Assembly: GCF_005222485.1 (NCBI RefSeq)
Contig: NZ_CP029078.1
Span: 7,007,501 to 7,071,500, forward strand
Length of the DNA: 64,000 nt
Direction of reading: 5' to 3'
Origin: Streptomyces griseoviridis
GTDB taxonomy: Bacteria > Actinomycetota > Actinomycetes > Streptomycetales > Streptomycetaceae
The notes under the pieces are model-generated. The model did not search any database. It was not told the origin of the DNA and saw nothing but the letters and a program-made list of their open reading frames with translations. Of this stretch, positions 17,480-26,983 are shown piece after piece. A program made the position numbers and the translations under genes. Position 1 is the stretch's first letter; every line of letters starts with the position of its first letter.

Positions 17480-19710
17480 CGGGCGGTGGCGGTGGCGGTG
17501 GCGGAGGGCCGGTCGGGGCGGACCGAGAACGCCGTGTCGCCCGCGACGGCCACGATCGCGTCCTTCACCAGCCGCAGATACGGGACGGAGTTCTGCGCCG
17601 AGTCACCCGGATCGGCGATCGCGTCGGTGCGCCACCGCACCCTGCCCGTCGCCGGGTCCACCGCCGTCAGCCGGCCGAACCGGTTGGCGAGGTAGAGGCT
17701 GTGGTACTTCTCCGACAGCACCGGGGCCGACAGGTTCTCCACCGCCGTGCCGCGCTGCCAGAGCCGGGTGCCGTCGCTCGCCCTGACCGCCGTGATCGTC
17801 CCGTCCGGCCGCACGAAGTACACGACCCCGTCGACGAGGGTCGGCGTGCCGCGCGTCCCCGCCGCCAGCTTCAGCCGCCGCACTGCGCCGCTGCCCGGGT
17901 CCACCCGCAGCAGCGTCGCGTAGGGCCAGTCCCCTTCGGCCGCCGACACGTGCTCCTTCGCCGCCGAGACGAGCAGCGGCCGGCCGCCGTCGGCGCCGAG
18001 AGCCGCGGTCTGCGCCGGCAGCCGGGCGAGTTCACGGGCCGATCCGTCGGCCGGGTCGAGCCGCAGCAGCGCCGTCGAGCCCTCGTCCAGGCCGTCCGAC
18101 GCGGACGTGCACAGCCCGTAGGGGGAGCCGCCGAACACCACGGCCGCGCAGGCGTCGCCCACCGACGACGTCGCGGGGGTCCGCCAGAGCTGCCGGCCCG
18201 ACGCGTCCAGGGCGAGGAAGTGCGTCGCCGCGTTGTCCGTCGTCACGATGCCCCGGTCGAACAGCAGCGAGGGCTCGTCCTCCCGCACCGCGCGGGACCA
18301 GAGCAGCTTGCCGGTCTTCTCGTCCAGGGCCGCCAACCGCCGTGCTTCGTACGACACTTGCGAGTCCGGCTTCAGATACGCGTAGACGTGCCCGTCCCGG
18401 ACGCCGACCGGGCGCGAGGTCTCGGGGCTGGTGCCTGAGCGCCAGCGGACGCGTCCGGTCGCCGCGTCCAGCCGCGCGGTCGTGAAACCGGTGCCCGCGC
18501 AGTACACGGCGCTCGCGTCGCCGGGCACACAGCCCGACTCCAACTCGTCGAGCGGCTGGCCCTTCTTGGCCGTCACCAGGCTGGTCCGCCAGGCCCGCCA
18601 GCCCTCCGGCAGCCCGGGTGCGGGCACCTCGCTCGCGGCGCCCGACCCCTTCGCCGGGTGCGCGCCGTCGTCCCCCGCCAGCCGTACGGCGGTGACGGCG
18701 ACGGCGGTGACGGCCAGCGCCGAGGCCAGCGCGACCAGCGTCCGCCGCGTCCGGCGCCCACGGCGCGCGCCCGAAGGACCGCCGACGGTCGCCGCGGTCC
18801 CGGACGGTCCCGAGGTCGGCGCGGTTCCGCCGCCACGGCGCCGCCGGGGGGCCGGGACCGCGGCGGCGTCCGGCGTGGCGGTGCCGGTGATCCGCTCGGG
18901 CAGCGCCACCAGCATCGCCTGGACCTCGTCCAGAGGGGGCCTGGCCGCCGGGTCCTTGGCGAGGCAGCGCGTGACGACGGCCCGCAGCGGCTCGGGGACG
19001 CCGTCGAGCACCGGAGCCTCGTGCATCACCTGATACCCCGTCAGATACGGGCTGCCGCCCTCGAACGGGCGGTTCCCCGTCGACGCGTACACCAGCACCG
19101 AACCCAGCGAGAACACGTCCGACGCGGCGGTGACATCCCGCGGCGCCGAGAACTGCTCGGGCGACATGAAAGGCGGCGTGCCGATCAGCCGGCCGGTGAC
19201 CGTGAGGTCCTCGTTGTCGGCGGCCCGCGAGATGCCGAAGTCGATGACGCGCGGACCGTCGTCGGCCACCAGGACGTTGCTCGGCTTCAGATCCCGGTGC
19301 ACCACCCCCGCCCGGTGGATGTCCCGCAACGCCTCGACCAGGCCGAGCGCCAGCGTGCGCAGCGCGCGGCCGGTCAGCGGGCCGTCCTCCGCGACCGTCT
19401 CGGTCAGCGTGCGGCCCGGCACGTACAGGGTCGCCATCCACGGCTGCCCGGCCTCCGGATCGGCGTCCACCACCGGCGCGGTGAACGCGCCGCTCACCCG
19501 CCTGGCCGCCGCCACCTCCTGCCGGAACCGGGCCCTGAACTCCTCGTCGAGCGCGTACTGCGCGTGCACGACCTTGATCGCCACATGCCGTCCGGAAGGC
19601 GAGAGACCCAGGTGGACGACGCCCATACCGCCGCTGCCGAGCGTGTCGATCAGGGTGTAGTCCCCGATGGACCCACCCGTCGACTCGGCACTCCCCGCGC
19701 TCAGTGACAT
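17476..19710 (-). CDS. AfsK-like Ser/Thr kinase with beta-propeller sensor
   Basis: 744 aa. The kinase domain (about 15-270) has the Gly loop GSGGMGVVHLG, the VAIKVV lysine, HRDLKPSN and DFGISRA, so it should be active. A Pro/Gly/Arg-rich linker leads to one membrane helix near residue 325 (LVALASALAVTAVAVTAV). The C-terminal 380 residues are PQQ-type propeller blades (for example LDAATGRVRWRSG and LDEKTGKLLWSRA). This is the architecture of AfsK, which phosphorylates the activator AfsR; the present protein is a paralogue, and its substrate is unknown. Confidence 0.88.
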   Translation of the reverse strand: MSLSAGSAESTGGSIGDYTLIDTLGSGGMGVVHLGLSPSGRHVAIKVVHAQYALDEEFRARFRQEVAAARRVSGAFTAPVVDADPEAGQPWMATLYVPGRTLTETVAEDGPLTGRALRTLALGLVEALRDIHRAGVVHRDLKPSNVLVADDGPRVIDFGISRAADNEDLTVTGRLIGTPPFMSPEQFSAPRDVTAASDVFSLGSVLVYASTGNRPFEGGSPYLTGYQVMHEAPVLDGVPEPLRAVVTRCLAKDPAARPPLDEVQAMLVALPERITGTATPDAAAVPAPRRRRGGGTAPTSGPSGTAATVGGPSGARRGRRTRRTLVALASALAVTAVAVTAVRLAGDDGAHPAKGSGAASEVPAPGLPEGWRAWRTSLVTAKKGQPLDELESGCVPGDASAVYCAGTGFTTARLDAATGRVRWRSGTSPETSRPVGVRDGHVYAYLKPDSQVSYEARRLAALDEKTGKLLWSRAVREDEPSLLFDRGIVTTDNAATHFLALDASGRQLWRTPATSSVGDACAAVVFGGSPYGLCTSASDGLDEGSTALLRLDPADGSARELARLPAQTAALGADGGRPLLVSAAKEHVSAAEGDWPYATLLRVDPGSGAVRRLKLAAGTRGTPTLVDGVVYFVRPDGTITAVRASDGTRLWQRGTAVENLSAPVLSEKYHSLYLANRFGRLTAVDPATGRVRWRTDAIADPGDSAQNSVPYLRLVKDAIVAVAGDTAFSVRPDRPSATATATAR

Positions 19711-19896
19711 GAGCCGGTCACCATCCCCGTCTCCCTCGGGCGTGTCTGGCCATTCCCGCCTGCCGCCTTTCGGGCGACGACGTGCGCGGTCGGACCCGTC
19801 CTGGCCCGAACGGCTCGTACTCCGCCCAGCCTAGGCCGTCCCTGTGCGGCGCCTCACCTCACGTCCGCGAACCCGCCCCCTCCGGCCCCGCGTCCG

Positions 19897-20355
19897 TCAG
19901 CCCTCCCGCAGCAGCCGGTTGACGGCCCGCCCGAACACCCGTCGCGACGCCCCCGCGGCCAGCGGGTCGAACAGGCCGGGCAGCGGGCGGACGTTCAGCT
20001 CCTCCCGCCACACCACCCGGCTGCGCCCGCCGGGCCCGGGACGCACCTCCAGCTCGGCCCACCCGGTCACCACCCGGCCCCGCTTCTCCAGCCTGCACAG
20101 TCCGGGCGTCCCGGGCGTATCGGGTGTCCCGGCGGACGGCGGTCGCCACACCGTCACCTCCATCGGGTCGTCGAAGGCGAGCGGGCCCACGCCCGAGCGG
20201 GCCACGAACACCGTGCCCTCAGCCGTCGGCGCGGGCGTGACGACCCGGACGCGGGTCAGCGGGACGACCTCGCCGTGCCGCGGCCAGTCGGTGAGACGGC
20301 GCCAGGCCTCGTCGAGAGGGAGCGGCGCCGTGCGTTCGAGGAGGAAGTAGACCAC
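19897..20355 (-). CDS. SRPBCC-family protein
   Basis: 152 aa. It has the polyketide-cyclase/START fold pattern: N-terminal strand YFLLERTAPLPLDEAWRRLTDWPRHGEVVPLT, several long strands, and a C-terminal helix ending FGRAVNRLLREG. These cytoplasmic proteins bind hydrophobic ligands in a deep cavity. The start is a GTG with no strong ribosome site. It lies between the kinase and the FAD monooxygenase, all on the minus strand but separated by gaps, so no pathway is implied. Confidence 0.7.
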   Translation of the reverse strand: MVYFLLERTAPLPLDEAWRRLTDWPRHGEVVPLTRVRVVTPAPTAEGTVFVARSGVGPLAFDDPMEVTVWRPPSAGTPDTPGTPGLCRLEKRGRVVTGWAELEVRPGPGGRSRVVWREELNVRPLPGLFDPLAAGASRRVFGRAVNRLLREG

Positions 20356-20485
20356 GAGCCGATCGTAGGGAGTCGGGGCTGCTCAGCGGAGGGATCACCG
20401 CCCTGTCACGCGGATGGCGGGTGACGTCGGAGCGTGGGGAGGGGTGCGGCGAGGGGCGTGGGGGTGCGGCGCGGGGTGTGGGGGC

Positions 20486-20530
20486 GCGGGCCTGCGGGCG
20501 GGGGAGGGCTGCCCCCGCCCGCAGGCCCGC
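20486..20530 (-). terminator. Strong hairpin terminator of the FAD monooxygenase gene
   Basis: A perfect 19-bp stem (20486-20504 with 20512-20530) with a 7-base loop begins immediately after the monooxygenase stop codon. GTGCGG-rich repeats of about 16 bp lie beyond it (20440-20480). Confidence 0.85.
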
Positions 20531-21709
20531 TCACGCCTCGGTGCCGCCCGACGTCTCCCAGAGGTCCGTCGACCACTCCAGGTGGTGGATCAGGTCGTCG
20601 TCGCCCGGCCGGGACCGCGCCGGGCCGCCCCGGCGGGGGGCGCCGGACACGGCCGTGCCCCGGGAGATGTTCCCGCTCGCCGTCACGTTGTGCTCGACGC
20701 GCGGTCGGCGCAGCGTCTCGTACAGCGTGAACGCGGCCCCGGTGTCCGGCGCGTCCCGCAGGCACTTGGCGAGGACGACCGCGTCCTCCAGGGCCATCGA
20801 GGCGCCCTGCCCGCTCGCCGGTGAGGCCGCGTGCGCGGCGTCGCCGAGCAGCAGCGCGCGCCCGTGCCGCCAGCGGGTGCCGGTGGGGATCTCGGCGGCG
20901 TCGGTGACCATCAGGTCGTCGGTCGTCGCGGCCACCAGACCGGCGGCGGGCGAGGTGTCCCCGCGCAGCAGAGTCAGCAGCAGCTCCCGCCGCTCCGCCG
21001 CCGTACCGAGCCGCCCGGCCGCCGACGGTGCACCCGCCACCCGCGCGAACCAGTACGTCTCACCGGCGGGGGAGACCGTGTACCCGAGGGAGACCGAGCT
21101 GCCCCGCACCATCGTGATCCGCGCGTCCTTCGGGGCGTCGGGTGCGACGGGCGCGCTGTCCGTGTAGCCGTAGTAGACGCGCTGCCCGGCGTGGACCGGC
21201 GTGACCCCGGGGTCGAGCGCCCGGCGGACCGCCGAACGGAGCCCGTCCGCGCCGATCAGCAGATCACCGCTCGCGGTGGTGCCGTCGGTGAAGTGCGCGG
21301 TGACGCCGCCCGGCCCCTCCTCGACGGCGTCGAGCCGGGCGCCGTGCCTGATCCGGACGCCCCTGCGCGCCGCCTCCGCCTGGAGCACCCCGCTCAGCAC
21401 ACCGCGCCGCAGGCACCGGTACCGCAGCACCGGGTCGGCCGCCTCGCCCAGCGGCACCAGCCCGACCTCCGCGCCCGAGGCGTCGAGGACCCGCATCGAC
21501 GTCAGCGGGAAACCGGCCCTGCCGACGGCCGTGGCCGCGTCGAGCTGCACCAGCGCCCGCATGCCGTTGCTGGCCAGGGTCAGGAACGCGCCGATGTCCT
21601 CGGCCGCGTCCGGATGCGCCTCGTACACCTCGACGTCCACCCCCGCCCGGTGCAGGCCGAGTGCCGTCGCCGTACCGGCGATCCCGCCGCCGATGACCAG
21701 TGCCCTCAC
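20531..21709 (-). CDS. FAD-dependent monooxygenase (aromatic hydroxylase type)
   Basis: 392 aa. All three flavin motifs are present: GGGIAGTATA near the N-terminus, LLIGADGLRSAVR (DG motif) in the middle and LLLGDAAHAASPASGQGAS (GD motif). This defines class A NAD(P)H-dependent monooxygenases of the PHBH/TetX type. The start GTG overlaps an out-of-frame ATG and has GGGGAGC upstream. The C-terminal 35 residues are polar and unlike the core. The substrate cannot be named, and no aromatic-catabolism genes adjoin it. Confidence 0.85.
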   Translation of the reverse strand: MRALVIGGGIAGTATALGLHRAGVDVEVYEAHPDAAEDIGAFLTLASNGMRALVQLDAATAVGRAGFPLTSMRVLDASGAEVGLVPLGEAADPVLRYRCLRRGVLSGVLQAEAARRGVRIRHGARLDAVEEGPGGVTAHFTDGTTASGDLLIGADGLRSAVRRALDPGVTPVHAGQRVYYGYTDSAPVAPDAPKDARITMVRGSSVSLGYTVSPAGETYWFARVAGAPSAAGRLGTAAERRELLLTLLRGDTSPAAGLVAATTDDLMVTDAAEIPTGTRWRHGRALLLGDAAHAASPASGQGASMALEDAVVLAKCLRDAPDTGAAFTLYETLRRPRVEHNVTASGNISRGTAVSGAPRRGGPARSRPGDDDLIHHLEWSTDLWETSGGTEA

Positions 21710-21799
21710 ATCGCTCCCCGTCCGTCGCGCGCCGTCGTCGCGGCCCCCGGAGATCCAACGCCCGGCCAGGCCGGAGGGTTCCGGCGCCCTGATACCCCG

Positions 21800-22249
21800 T
21801 CAGCGGACCACCGTGAACTCAGCCGCCTTCGGCACGAACGTCGTGTCGCCGTCCTTGGCGGTCGCCAGTACCGACACGTACCAGGTGCCCTCGGTCAGCT
21901 TCTCGGCCTCCTTCTCGGTGATCGGCGGCGCGTAGGTGCAGACGGCCTTCTCCGCCGACACCTTTGCGCAGGTCGCCCGGTCCACATCGCGCATGTCCCG
22001 CTCGGTCGGGTCGAGCTTGGAATCCGCGGGCCACGCCAGCACATTGAGGCTCTTGACGCCGGAATCGTCGCGCACGTCCGCGGTGAAGGTGAGCGAGGCC
22101 GTTTTCTTGCCGGACGCGGGGGTGTAACGGGCGGTGGCGTGGTCCACGGTCAGCTCCGTCGCGGCGGCGGCGACAGCCAGCCCACCTGCGACGACAGCGC
22201 CGAAGACGGCGACACCGATGACGGAGGAGACAACAAGGCGCTTGGACAT
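21800..22249 (-). CDS. Small secreted protein (DUF5707-like)
   Basis: 149 aa. It has a signal peptide (MSKRLVVSSVIGVAVFGAVVAGGLAVAAAAT), then an Ig-like beta domain (ASLTFTADVRDDSGVKSLNVLAWP) with two Cys (in ATCAKV and AVCTYA) likely joined by a disulfide. It matches my recollection of the Streptomyces DUF5707 family of unknown function. The start is supported by GGAG upstream. It is transcribed away from the two-component system, sharing a 297-base control region that shows no clear operator. Confidence 0.7.
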   Translation of the reverse strand: MSKRLVVSSVIGVAVFGAVVAGGLAVAAAATELTVDHATARYTPASGKKTASLTFTADVRDDSGVKSLNVLAWPADSKLDPTERDMRDVDRATCAKVSAEKAVCTYAPPITEKEAEKLTEGTWYVSVLATAKDGDTTFVPKAAEFTVVR

Positions 22250-22546
22250 GGAAACGCTCCTGAGAGAAAAGGGATGCGACAGAAGAAAGGAATGCGGAAA
22301 GGCCCGCCGTGACGTGCCGAGAGCGACGCGTGAATACGGTGACGATCGCACCGGTATCCGGTTCGTGAATGCCTCGCGGTCTGGGAGGCCGCCTTTCGAC
22401 GATGTCGACACTAGGGCCGCGCACCCGCGCCGGTCTTCGGCCCGCCGGACGATCGCCGACTCGAACCAGAGATAGAGGAGCGCCGCCGAGGCTCCGCCCA
22501 CGGCCCGAGTCGCCCGCCCGCACCCCGCGCCTAGCCTGGATCCACC

Positions 22547-25075
22547 ATGAACGCCCTCACCCGTGTGAACCGAGACGACGACCGGCTGCTCCCGGTCCTC
22601 CTGCTGTGCGCCCAGGCCGCCGTGTGGCCCGGCGCGGACCTGGTGCGCGGTGCCGTGCCGCCCGCGTCCGCGCTCCTCGTGGCGGTGCTGGTGGCCGGCA
22701 CGGTCACCGCGGCCCTCGCCGTGCGCCGCACCCGGCCGGTGGTCACCCTCGTCCTGGTCGCCGCGGCCTGCGCGCTCGGCGCCGGGGCGCTGCCGGTCGG
22801 CGGCACCGCCGTCCTCGGCACGGCGGGCATCGCCCTCGCCCTCTTCACCGTGGCGACCGAACGCGACACGTTCACCGCCGTGTTGTGCGTGCTGGCGCTC
22901 GCCTTCTGGCAGTTCGCCCAGGACATCACCCTGCACGGACTCAGCGGCCTCGACGGACTCGCGGGGCTCGACCCGGTACCGACCACCCTGCTGTACCTGA
23001 TCACCTGCGGCGTCGGCCTCCGGACCCGGCGGACCCGCCGCGCGCGCCGCACCGCCGAACGGCGCCTGAAGCGCGCCGAGGCCGAGCGCCACCGTCTTCC
23101 CGCGGCCGAACGGCGGCGCATGGAGCGGGAGTTGCACGACGTCAGCGCCCACCACCTCACCGCCGTCGTCGTCACCGCGGGCGCCGCCCTCGGACTGCGC
23201 GAACGACGCCCCGAACTGGCTGCCGAGGCCCTGGAGTTCGCCGTCGAGACCGGGCGGACGGTGAGCCGCGCGCTCGGCGCGGTGCGGGCGCCCGCCCCCT
23301 CGCGGGAGGAACTCCCCTCGCCCGAGGAGCGGTTGCGGGCCCTGGTCGCCGGATTCCGCCGACTGGACCAGCCGGTCGACGACGAGATCGACCCGCTGCC
23401 CGAAGGGGTCGTCGCCGACGCGGCCTTCGGCATCGTCCGGGAGGCGCTCACCAACGTGGCCAGGCACGCGCCGGGCGCCGCCACCACGGTGGTGTGCCGG
23501 TACGGCGACACCCGCACCGACGTCGTCGTCACCAGCGCCGCCCCGCCGGCGGGCGTCACCGCCCATGGCGCGGGCCTCGGCGGCGGGCGCGGACAGGGCT
23601 TCCTGCGCTCCCGGGCCCGCGAGGCGGGCGGCACCCTGAGCACCGGGCCCACCCCGGACGGCGGCTGGGAGGTCCGCGCGGAACTGCCGGGGCGGACGGC
23701 GGCCCCGGGCGACGTGACGCTGCCGCCCTCCTACCGCGTCGCGCAGGTCGTCGCCGCGATCGGCCTCTGTGTGCAGCCGCTGCTTCCGGTGCTGGTGATG
23801 CGCCCCGAGCCGGTCGACGAGGCCGAGGCGATGTCGACCGGGTGGGAGGTGACCCCGGGCGTGCTCTTCGCGCTGCTCGCCGCCGCCCAGGCGGTCGCCC
23901 TGCTGTGGCTGCGCCGGGCACCCCGCGCCGCACCGGCCGTGCTGCTCGGCCTGGCCGCGCTGTGGCCGGTGGCGATGGCCGCGGCCGACTACGCGGGACC
24001 GGTGCTGCCGCCCGCCTTCCTCGGCGCGCTCGCCCTCTGCGTGGCGGTGGCGCGGACGGCGGCCCGGGAGACGTCACGAGCGGCCCCGCCCGAGCCCGCG
24101 CGCCGGGGCCCGAAAACCGACTGGACGCGGCCGTTCCGGCCCCGGCCGACGGCACCGGAGCCCGGTACGGCGCGTAGGTCCGGGCCCGCGGGACGAGCCC
24201 CCGGCACCGGGGCCGGGTTCCTTCCCCGCGCCGACGCCCGGCGGGCGGCCTCCGTCCTCGCGCTCGCGGCCGTCGTCGTCCAGGCAGTGGCCGCCGCCGT
24301 CGCCGTCCTCGACCGTGGGACGACGGCCCCCACCTGGGCGGTCGTCGTCGGCGCCGGCGCTGGATCGGCCGCCATGGTGGGCGCCGCCCGCTGGGCCGGC
24401 GCGCTGCGCGGCCGGCGCGAGCGGGACGCCAGGGGCGCCGGCGCGCGGCGCCTCGCCGGGTGGACTCAGGAAGCCGTGCGGGACGCCTGGGCCGAACGCC
24501 GCCGGATCGCCGCCGGCCTGGAGACCACCGTCCTCGCCCGCACCGCCGACATGGTCGCGCAGGCCGAGGCCGGCCACCTCGACGCCACCGCCGACCGGGC
24601 CCGCGCCGCGCTGGCCGCCATGCGCGCCCTCCTCGACACCGTCAGGGCGGGCGACGACGGACCCACGCTCCGCCCGCAGCCCACCCTCCAGGCGCTCGAC
24701 CTGCTCGCCCACCAGTGCCGGGCCACCGGCCGCGATGTCGAGATCCGGCTCGGCCCCGGGGTCCCCGAGCACCTGCCCACCGCCGTCGACCTGGCCGCCT
24801 ACCACGCGGCCGAGACGCTGCTCGCGGCCGGCGGCGAGGACCCCGCGACGATCGAGATCGACGCGGACGACGGTACGTTGACGCTCACCGCCACCGGTGT
24901 CCCCGAGGCCGCCCGCCCCGCCGTGCGCGACCGGCTGACGGCCCGGGTCGCGGCGCTCGGCGGCACCCTGACCGCCGGGGCCGCCGCACCGGCGGGCACG
25001 GTGAGCCTGCTGCTGCCGCTCACCGCGGACCGCGCGCCCGCCGCCGCGCGCACAGACGAGGAGAGAGACCGATGA
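22547..25075 (+). CDS. Sensor histidine kinase with duplicated, partly degenerate kinase module
   Basis: 842 aa, about twice the usual NarL-type sensor. Residues 1-160 hold several membrane helices. A HisKA_3 dimerisation helix carries the phosphoacceptor His197 (RELHDVSAHHL), followed by an ATPase domain (FGIVREALTNVARHAPG; GRGQGFLRSRAREAGG). A second set of membrane helices (about 400-520 and 565-625) leads to a second HisKA_3-like helix near 650 (RRIAAGLETTVLARTADM) in which the ELHD motif, including its His, is lost, and to a degenerate ATPase domain. Its stop overlaps the response regulator start (ATGA), so it is that regulator's cognate sensor. Confidence 0.85.
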   Translation: MNALTRVNRDDDRLLPVLLLCAQAAVWPGADLVRGAVPPASALLVAVLVAGTVTAALAVRRTRPVVTLVLVAAACALGAGALPVGGTAVLGTAGIALALFTVATERDTFTAVLCVLALAFWQFAQDITLHGLSGLDGLAGLDPVPTTLLYLITCGVGLRTRRTRRARRTAERRLKRAEAERHRLPAAERRRMERELHDVSAHHLTAVVVTAGAALGLRERRPELAAEALEFAVETGRTVSRALGAVRAPAPSREELPSPEERLRALVAGFRRLDQPVDDEIDPLPEGVVADAAFGIVREALTNVARHAPGAATTVVCRYGDTRTDVVVTSAAPPAGVTAHGAGLGGGRGQGFLRSRAREAGGTLSTGPTPDGGWEVRAELPGRTAAPGDVTLPPSYRVAQVVAAIGLCVQPLLPVLVMRPEPVDEAEAMSTGWEVTPGVLFALLAAAQAVALLWLRRAPRAAPAVLLGLAALWPVAMAAADYAGPVLPPAFLGALALCVAVARTAARETSRAAPPEPARRGPKTDWTRPFRPRPTAPEPGTARRSGPAGRAPGTGAGFLPRADARRAASVLALAAVVVQAVAAAVAVLDRGTTAPTWAVVVGAGAGSAAMVGAARWAGALRGRRERDARGAGARRLAGWTQEAVRDAWAERRRIAAGLETTVLARTADMVAQAEAGHLDATADRARAALAAMRALLDTVRAGDDGPTLRPQPTLQALDLLAHQCRATGRDVEIRLGPGVPEHLPTAVDLAAYHAAETLLAAGGEDPATIEIDADDGTLTLTATGVPEAARPAVRDRLTARVAALGGTLTAGAAAPAGTVSLLLPLTADRAPAAARTDEERDR

Positions 25076-25755
25076 GCCTGCGGGTACTGGTCGTCGACGA
25101 CCAGGGCATCGTCCGGGCGGGCTTCGCCGCCGTGATCGACGCCGAGGACGACATGACGGTCGTCGGGGAGGCCGCCGACGGAGCCGAAGCGGTGCGCCTC
25201 GCGGGGGAGTTGACGCCCGACGTCGTCGTCATGGACGTCCGCATGCCCGAACTGGACGGCATCGCCGCCACCCGGATCATCACCGGCCGCCAGGACCCGC
25301 CGAGGGTCCTCGTGCTGACCACCTTCGACCTCGACTCCTACGTCTTCGACGCGCTGCGCGCCGGCGCCTCCGGCTTCCTCCTCAAGGACGTCCAGCCCTC
25401 CGAACTCCTCGACGGCATCCGGGTGGTGGCCACCGGCGAGAGCGTCCTCGCCCCCTCCGCGACCCGCCGGCTCATCGGCCACTACGCGTCAGGGGCGGGC
25501 GCGGGGTTCCGCTCCGGGGACGGCCCCCGCGAACTGGAGAGCCTCACCGCCCGCGAACGGTACGTCCTCGCACTGATCGCGGCCGGCCTCAACAACGCGG
25601 AGATCGCCGGGGAACTCGGCATCACCGTCGGCACCGTCAAGTCCCATGTGAACGCGCTGCTGCGCAAACTCGGCCTGCGCGACCGCGTGCAGGCGACGAT
25701 CCTCGCCTACGACCTGGGCCTCGCCCGCCCCAACCCGCCCGGCCCCCGCGCCTGA
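25072..25755 (+). CDS. NarL/LuxR-type response regulator
   Basis: 227 aa. The receiver domain has the acidic pair VVDDQ, phosphoacceptor Asp55 (VVVMDVRMPELDG), and the conserved Thr and Lys (LTTFDLDSY; LLKDVQP). The LuxR-type HTH is at about 155-215 (LTARERYVLALIAAGLNNAEIAGELGI and TVKSHVNALLRKLGL). Translation is coupled to the sensor by a 4-base overlap. Targets are unknown; the downstream membrane protein and the divergent secreted protein are candidates. Confidence 0.93.
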   Translation: MSLRVLVVDDQGIVRAGFAAVIDAEDDMTVVGEAADGAEAVRLAGELTPDVVVMDVRMPELDGIAATRIITGRQDPPRVLVLTTFDLDSYVFDALRAGASGFLLKDVQPSELLDGIRVVATGESVLAPSATRRLIGHYASGAGAGFRSGDGPRELESLTARERYVLALIAAGLNNAEIAGELGITVGTVKSHVNALLRKLGLRDRVQATILAYDLGLARPNPPGPRA

Positions 25756-25823
25756 CGCTCCCCCTTCCCGCGCCCGACCACCGCCGATACCCGCCAACAC
25801 CCCTACCCCAGGAGCCTCTTCCC

Positions 25824-26135
25824 GTGACCGGTCCCGACCGCAGCCCGCTCCGGGTGCTGCGCCGCGCGCTCACCGACGTCGTCGCCCTCGCCTATCTCGG
25901 CCTCTGCGCGGCCCTGTTGATCTGGGCGGTCGTCGTGACCGCCCTCGACGACTCGGGCGAGTCCATGGCGGGCGTCATCCCGATCTTCGCGACCGCCCCG
26001 ACCAGCCTGATCTTCCTCGTCCTGCCGGACCACGTCTGGGCGTTCTTCGCCGCTGTCGTCCTCGCCGCGCTGGTGAACGCCGCCGTGATCGGCTGGTGCT
26101 CCCGCACGCTCAGGGCCAGACGGCGGACCGGCTGA
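25824..26135 (+). CDS. Small two-helix membrane protein
   Basis: 103 aa starting at GTG after CAGGAG. Two hydrophobic helices (about 18-45 and 65-92, ending WAFFAAVVLAALVNAAVIGW) flank a short loop; the C-terminus is basic. Same direction as the two-component genes, 68 bases downstream, so it may belong to their output. No family recognised. Confidence 0.6.
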   Translation: MTGPDRSPLRVLRRALTDVVALAYLGLCAALLIWAVVVTALDDSGESMAGVIPIFATAPTSLIFLVLPDHVWAFFAAVVLAALVNAAVIGWCSRTLRARRRTG

Positions 26136-26221
26136 CGGCAGACCGGCTGACGGCGCGGTCTGAGGGCGCGGGCCCGAGGGCGGCGCGGCTCTGAGGGCGC
26201 GGGTCTGAGGGCGGCGCGGGA
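26126..26221. repeat. Tandem 15-bp and 31-bp repeats
   Basis: Two 15-bp copies (26126-26140 and 26141-26155, GACCGGCTGACGGC) span the stop of the membrane-protein gene. They are followed by two 31-bp copies (26160-26190 and 26191-26221, beginning CTGAGGGCGCGGG) between the convergent genes. Confidence 0.75.
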
Positions 26222-26239
26222 CGCCGGTCGCCCCGCCCG

Positions 26240-26887
26240 TCACTCGTCCTTCGGCGGCGGACCGTCCCCCGGCCTCTCCTGGTGGGAGTGGCGCTGCTCC
26301 CGCCAGACCTCGCCGACGTTGTGGAAGCCGCGCTCCTCCCAGAAGCCGCGCCGGTCCTCGGTCAGGTACTCGACGGCCCGCAGCCACTTCGGGCTCTTGT
26401 AGCCGTAGAGGTGCGGGACGATCAGCCGCAGCGGGAAGCCGTGCTCGGCGGTCAGCGGCTCGCCGTTGTGATGAGTGGCCAGGAGCGTGTCGGGCCGGTC
26501 GAAGTCGGCGAGCCGCAGATTGGCCGAGTAGCCGTACTCCGCCCAGGCCATCACATGGGTGACGTCGGGCGCGGGCGGCACCATCTCCAGGAGGGCGCGG
26601 GCCGGGATGCCGTACCACTCGTGGTCGGTGGAGGTGGAGCCGGTCGCGCAGTGCAGGTCGGAGGCGACCGTGAGGTGCGGCAGGGCGGACAGCTCGGCGA
26701 AGTTCCATACGCACATACCGCCGTCGGCGGTGGCGCCGTGCACGCGCAGGTCCCAGCGTTCCAGACGGAAACGCGGCACCGGGCCGTAGTGCGAGACGGG
26801 CCAGCCATGGACCTGGCGCTGACCCGGCGGAAGCCGGCGGGGCCCGCCCGCCGCGGCCTCGGTCGTGCCCTGTCCCTCGCTCGCCAC
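26240..26887 (-). CDS. Sulfite-oxidase-like molybdopterin oxidoreductase
   Basis: 215 aa. It has the SUOX/YedY-type molybdopterin fold: GPVPRFRLERWDLRVHG, the Mo-ligand Cys80 in LHCATGSTS, and GFPLRLIVPHLYGYKSPKW near the C-terminus. No signal peptide or Tat motif and no heme domain are present, so it is a cytoplasmic single-domain form whose substrate is unknown. The start is a GTG with GAGAGGGG upstream. The adjacent molybdate-binding protein supports a shared molybdenum theme. Confidence 0.85.
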   Translation of the reverse strand: MASEGQGTTEAAAGGPRRLPPGQRQVHGWPVSHYGPVPRFRLERWDLRVHGATADGGMCVWNFAELSALPHLTVASDLHCATGSTSTDHEWYGIPARALLEMVPPAPDVTHVMAWAEYGYSANLRLADFDRPDTLLATHHNGEPLTAEHGFPLRLIVPHLYGYKSPKWLRAVEYLTEDRRGFWEERGFHNVGEVWREQRHSHQERPGDGPPPKDE

Positions 26888-26983
26888 CAGCCGGCCCCTC
26901 TCCCTCTGCTTCTCTCCGCGCGTCCGTCGCGCGGTTGCCTCCTGTGCAGCGTAGATGCTCGCCGTCCGGGCGGCGGCCGGGGG

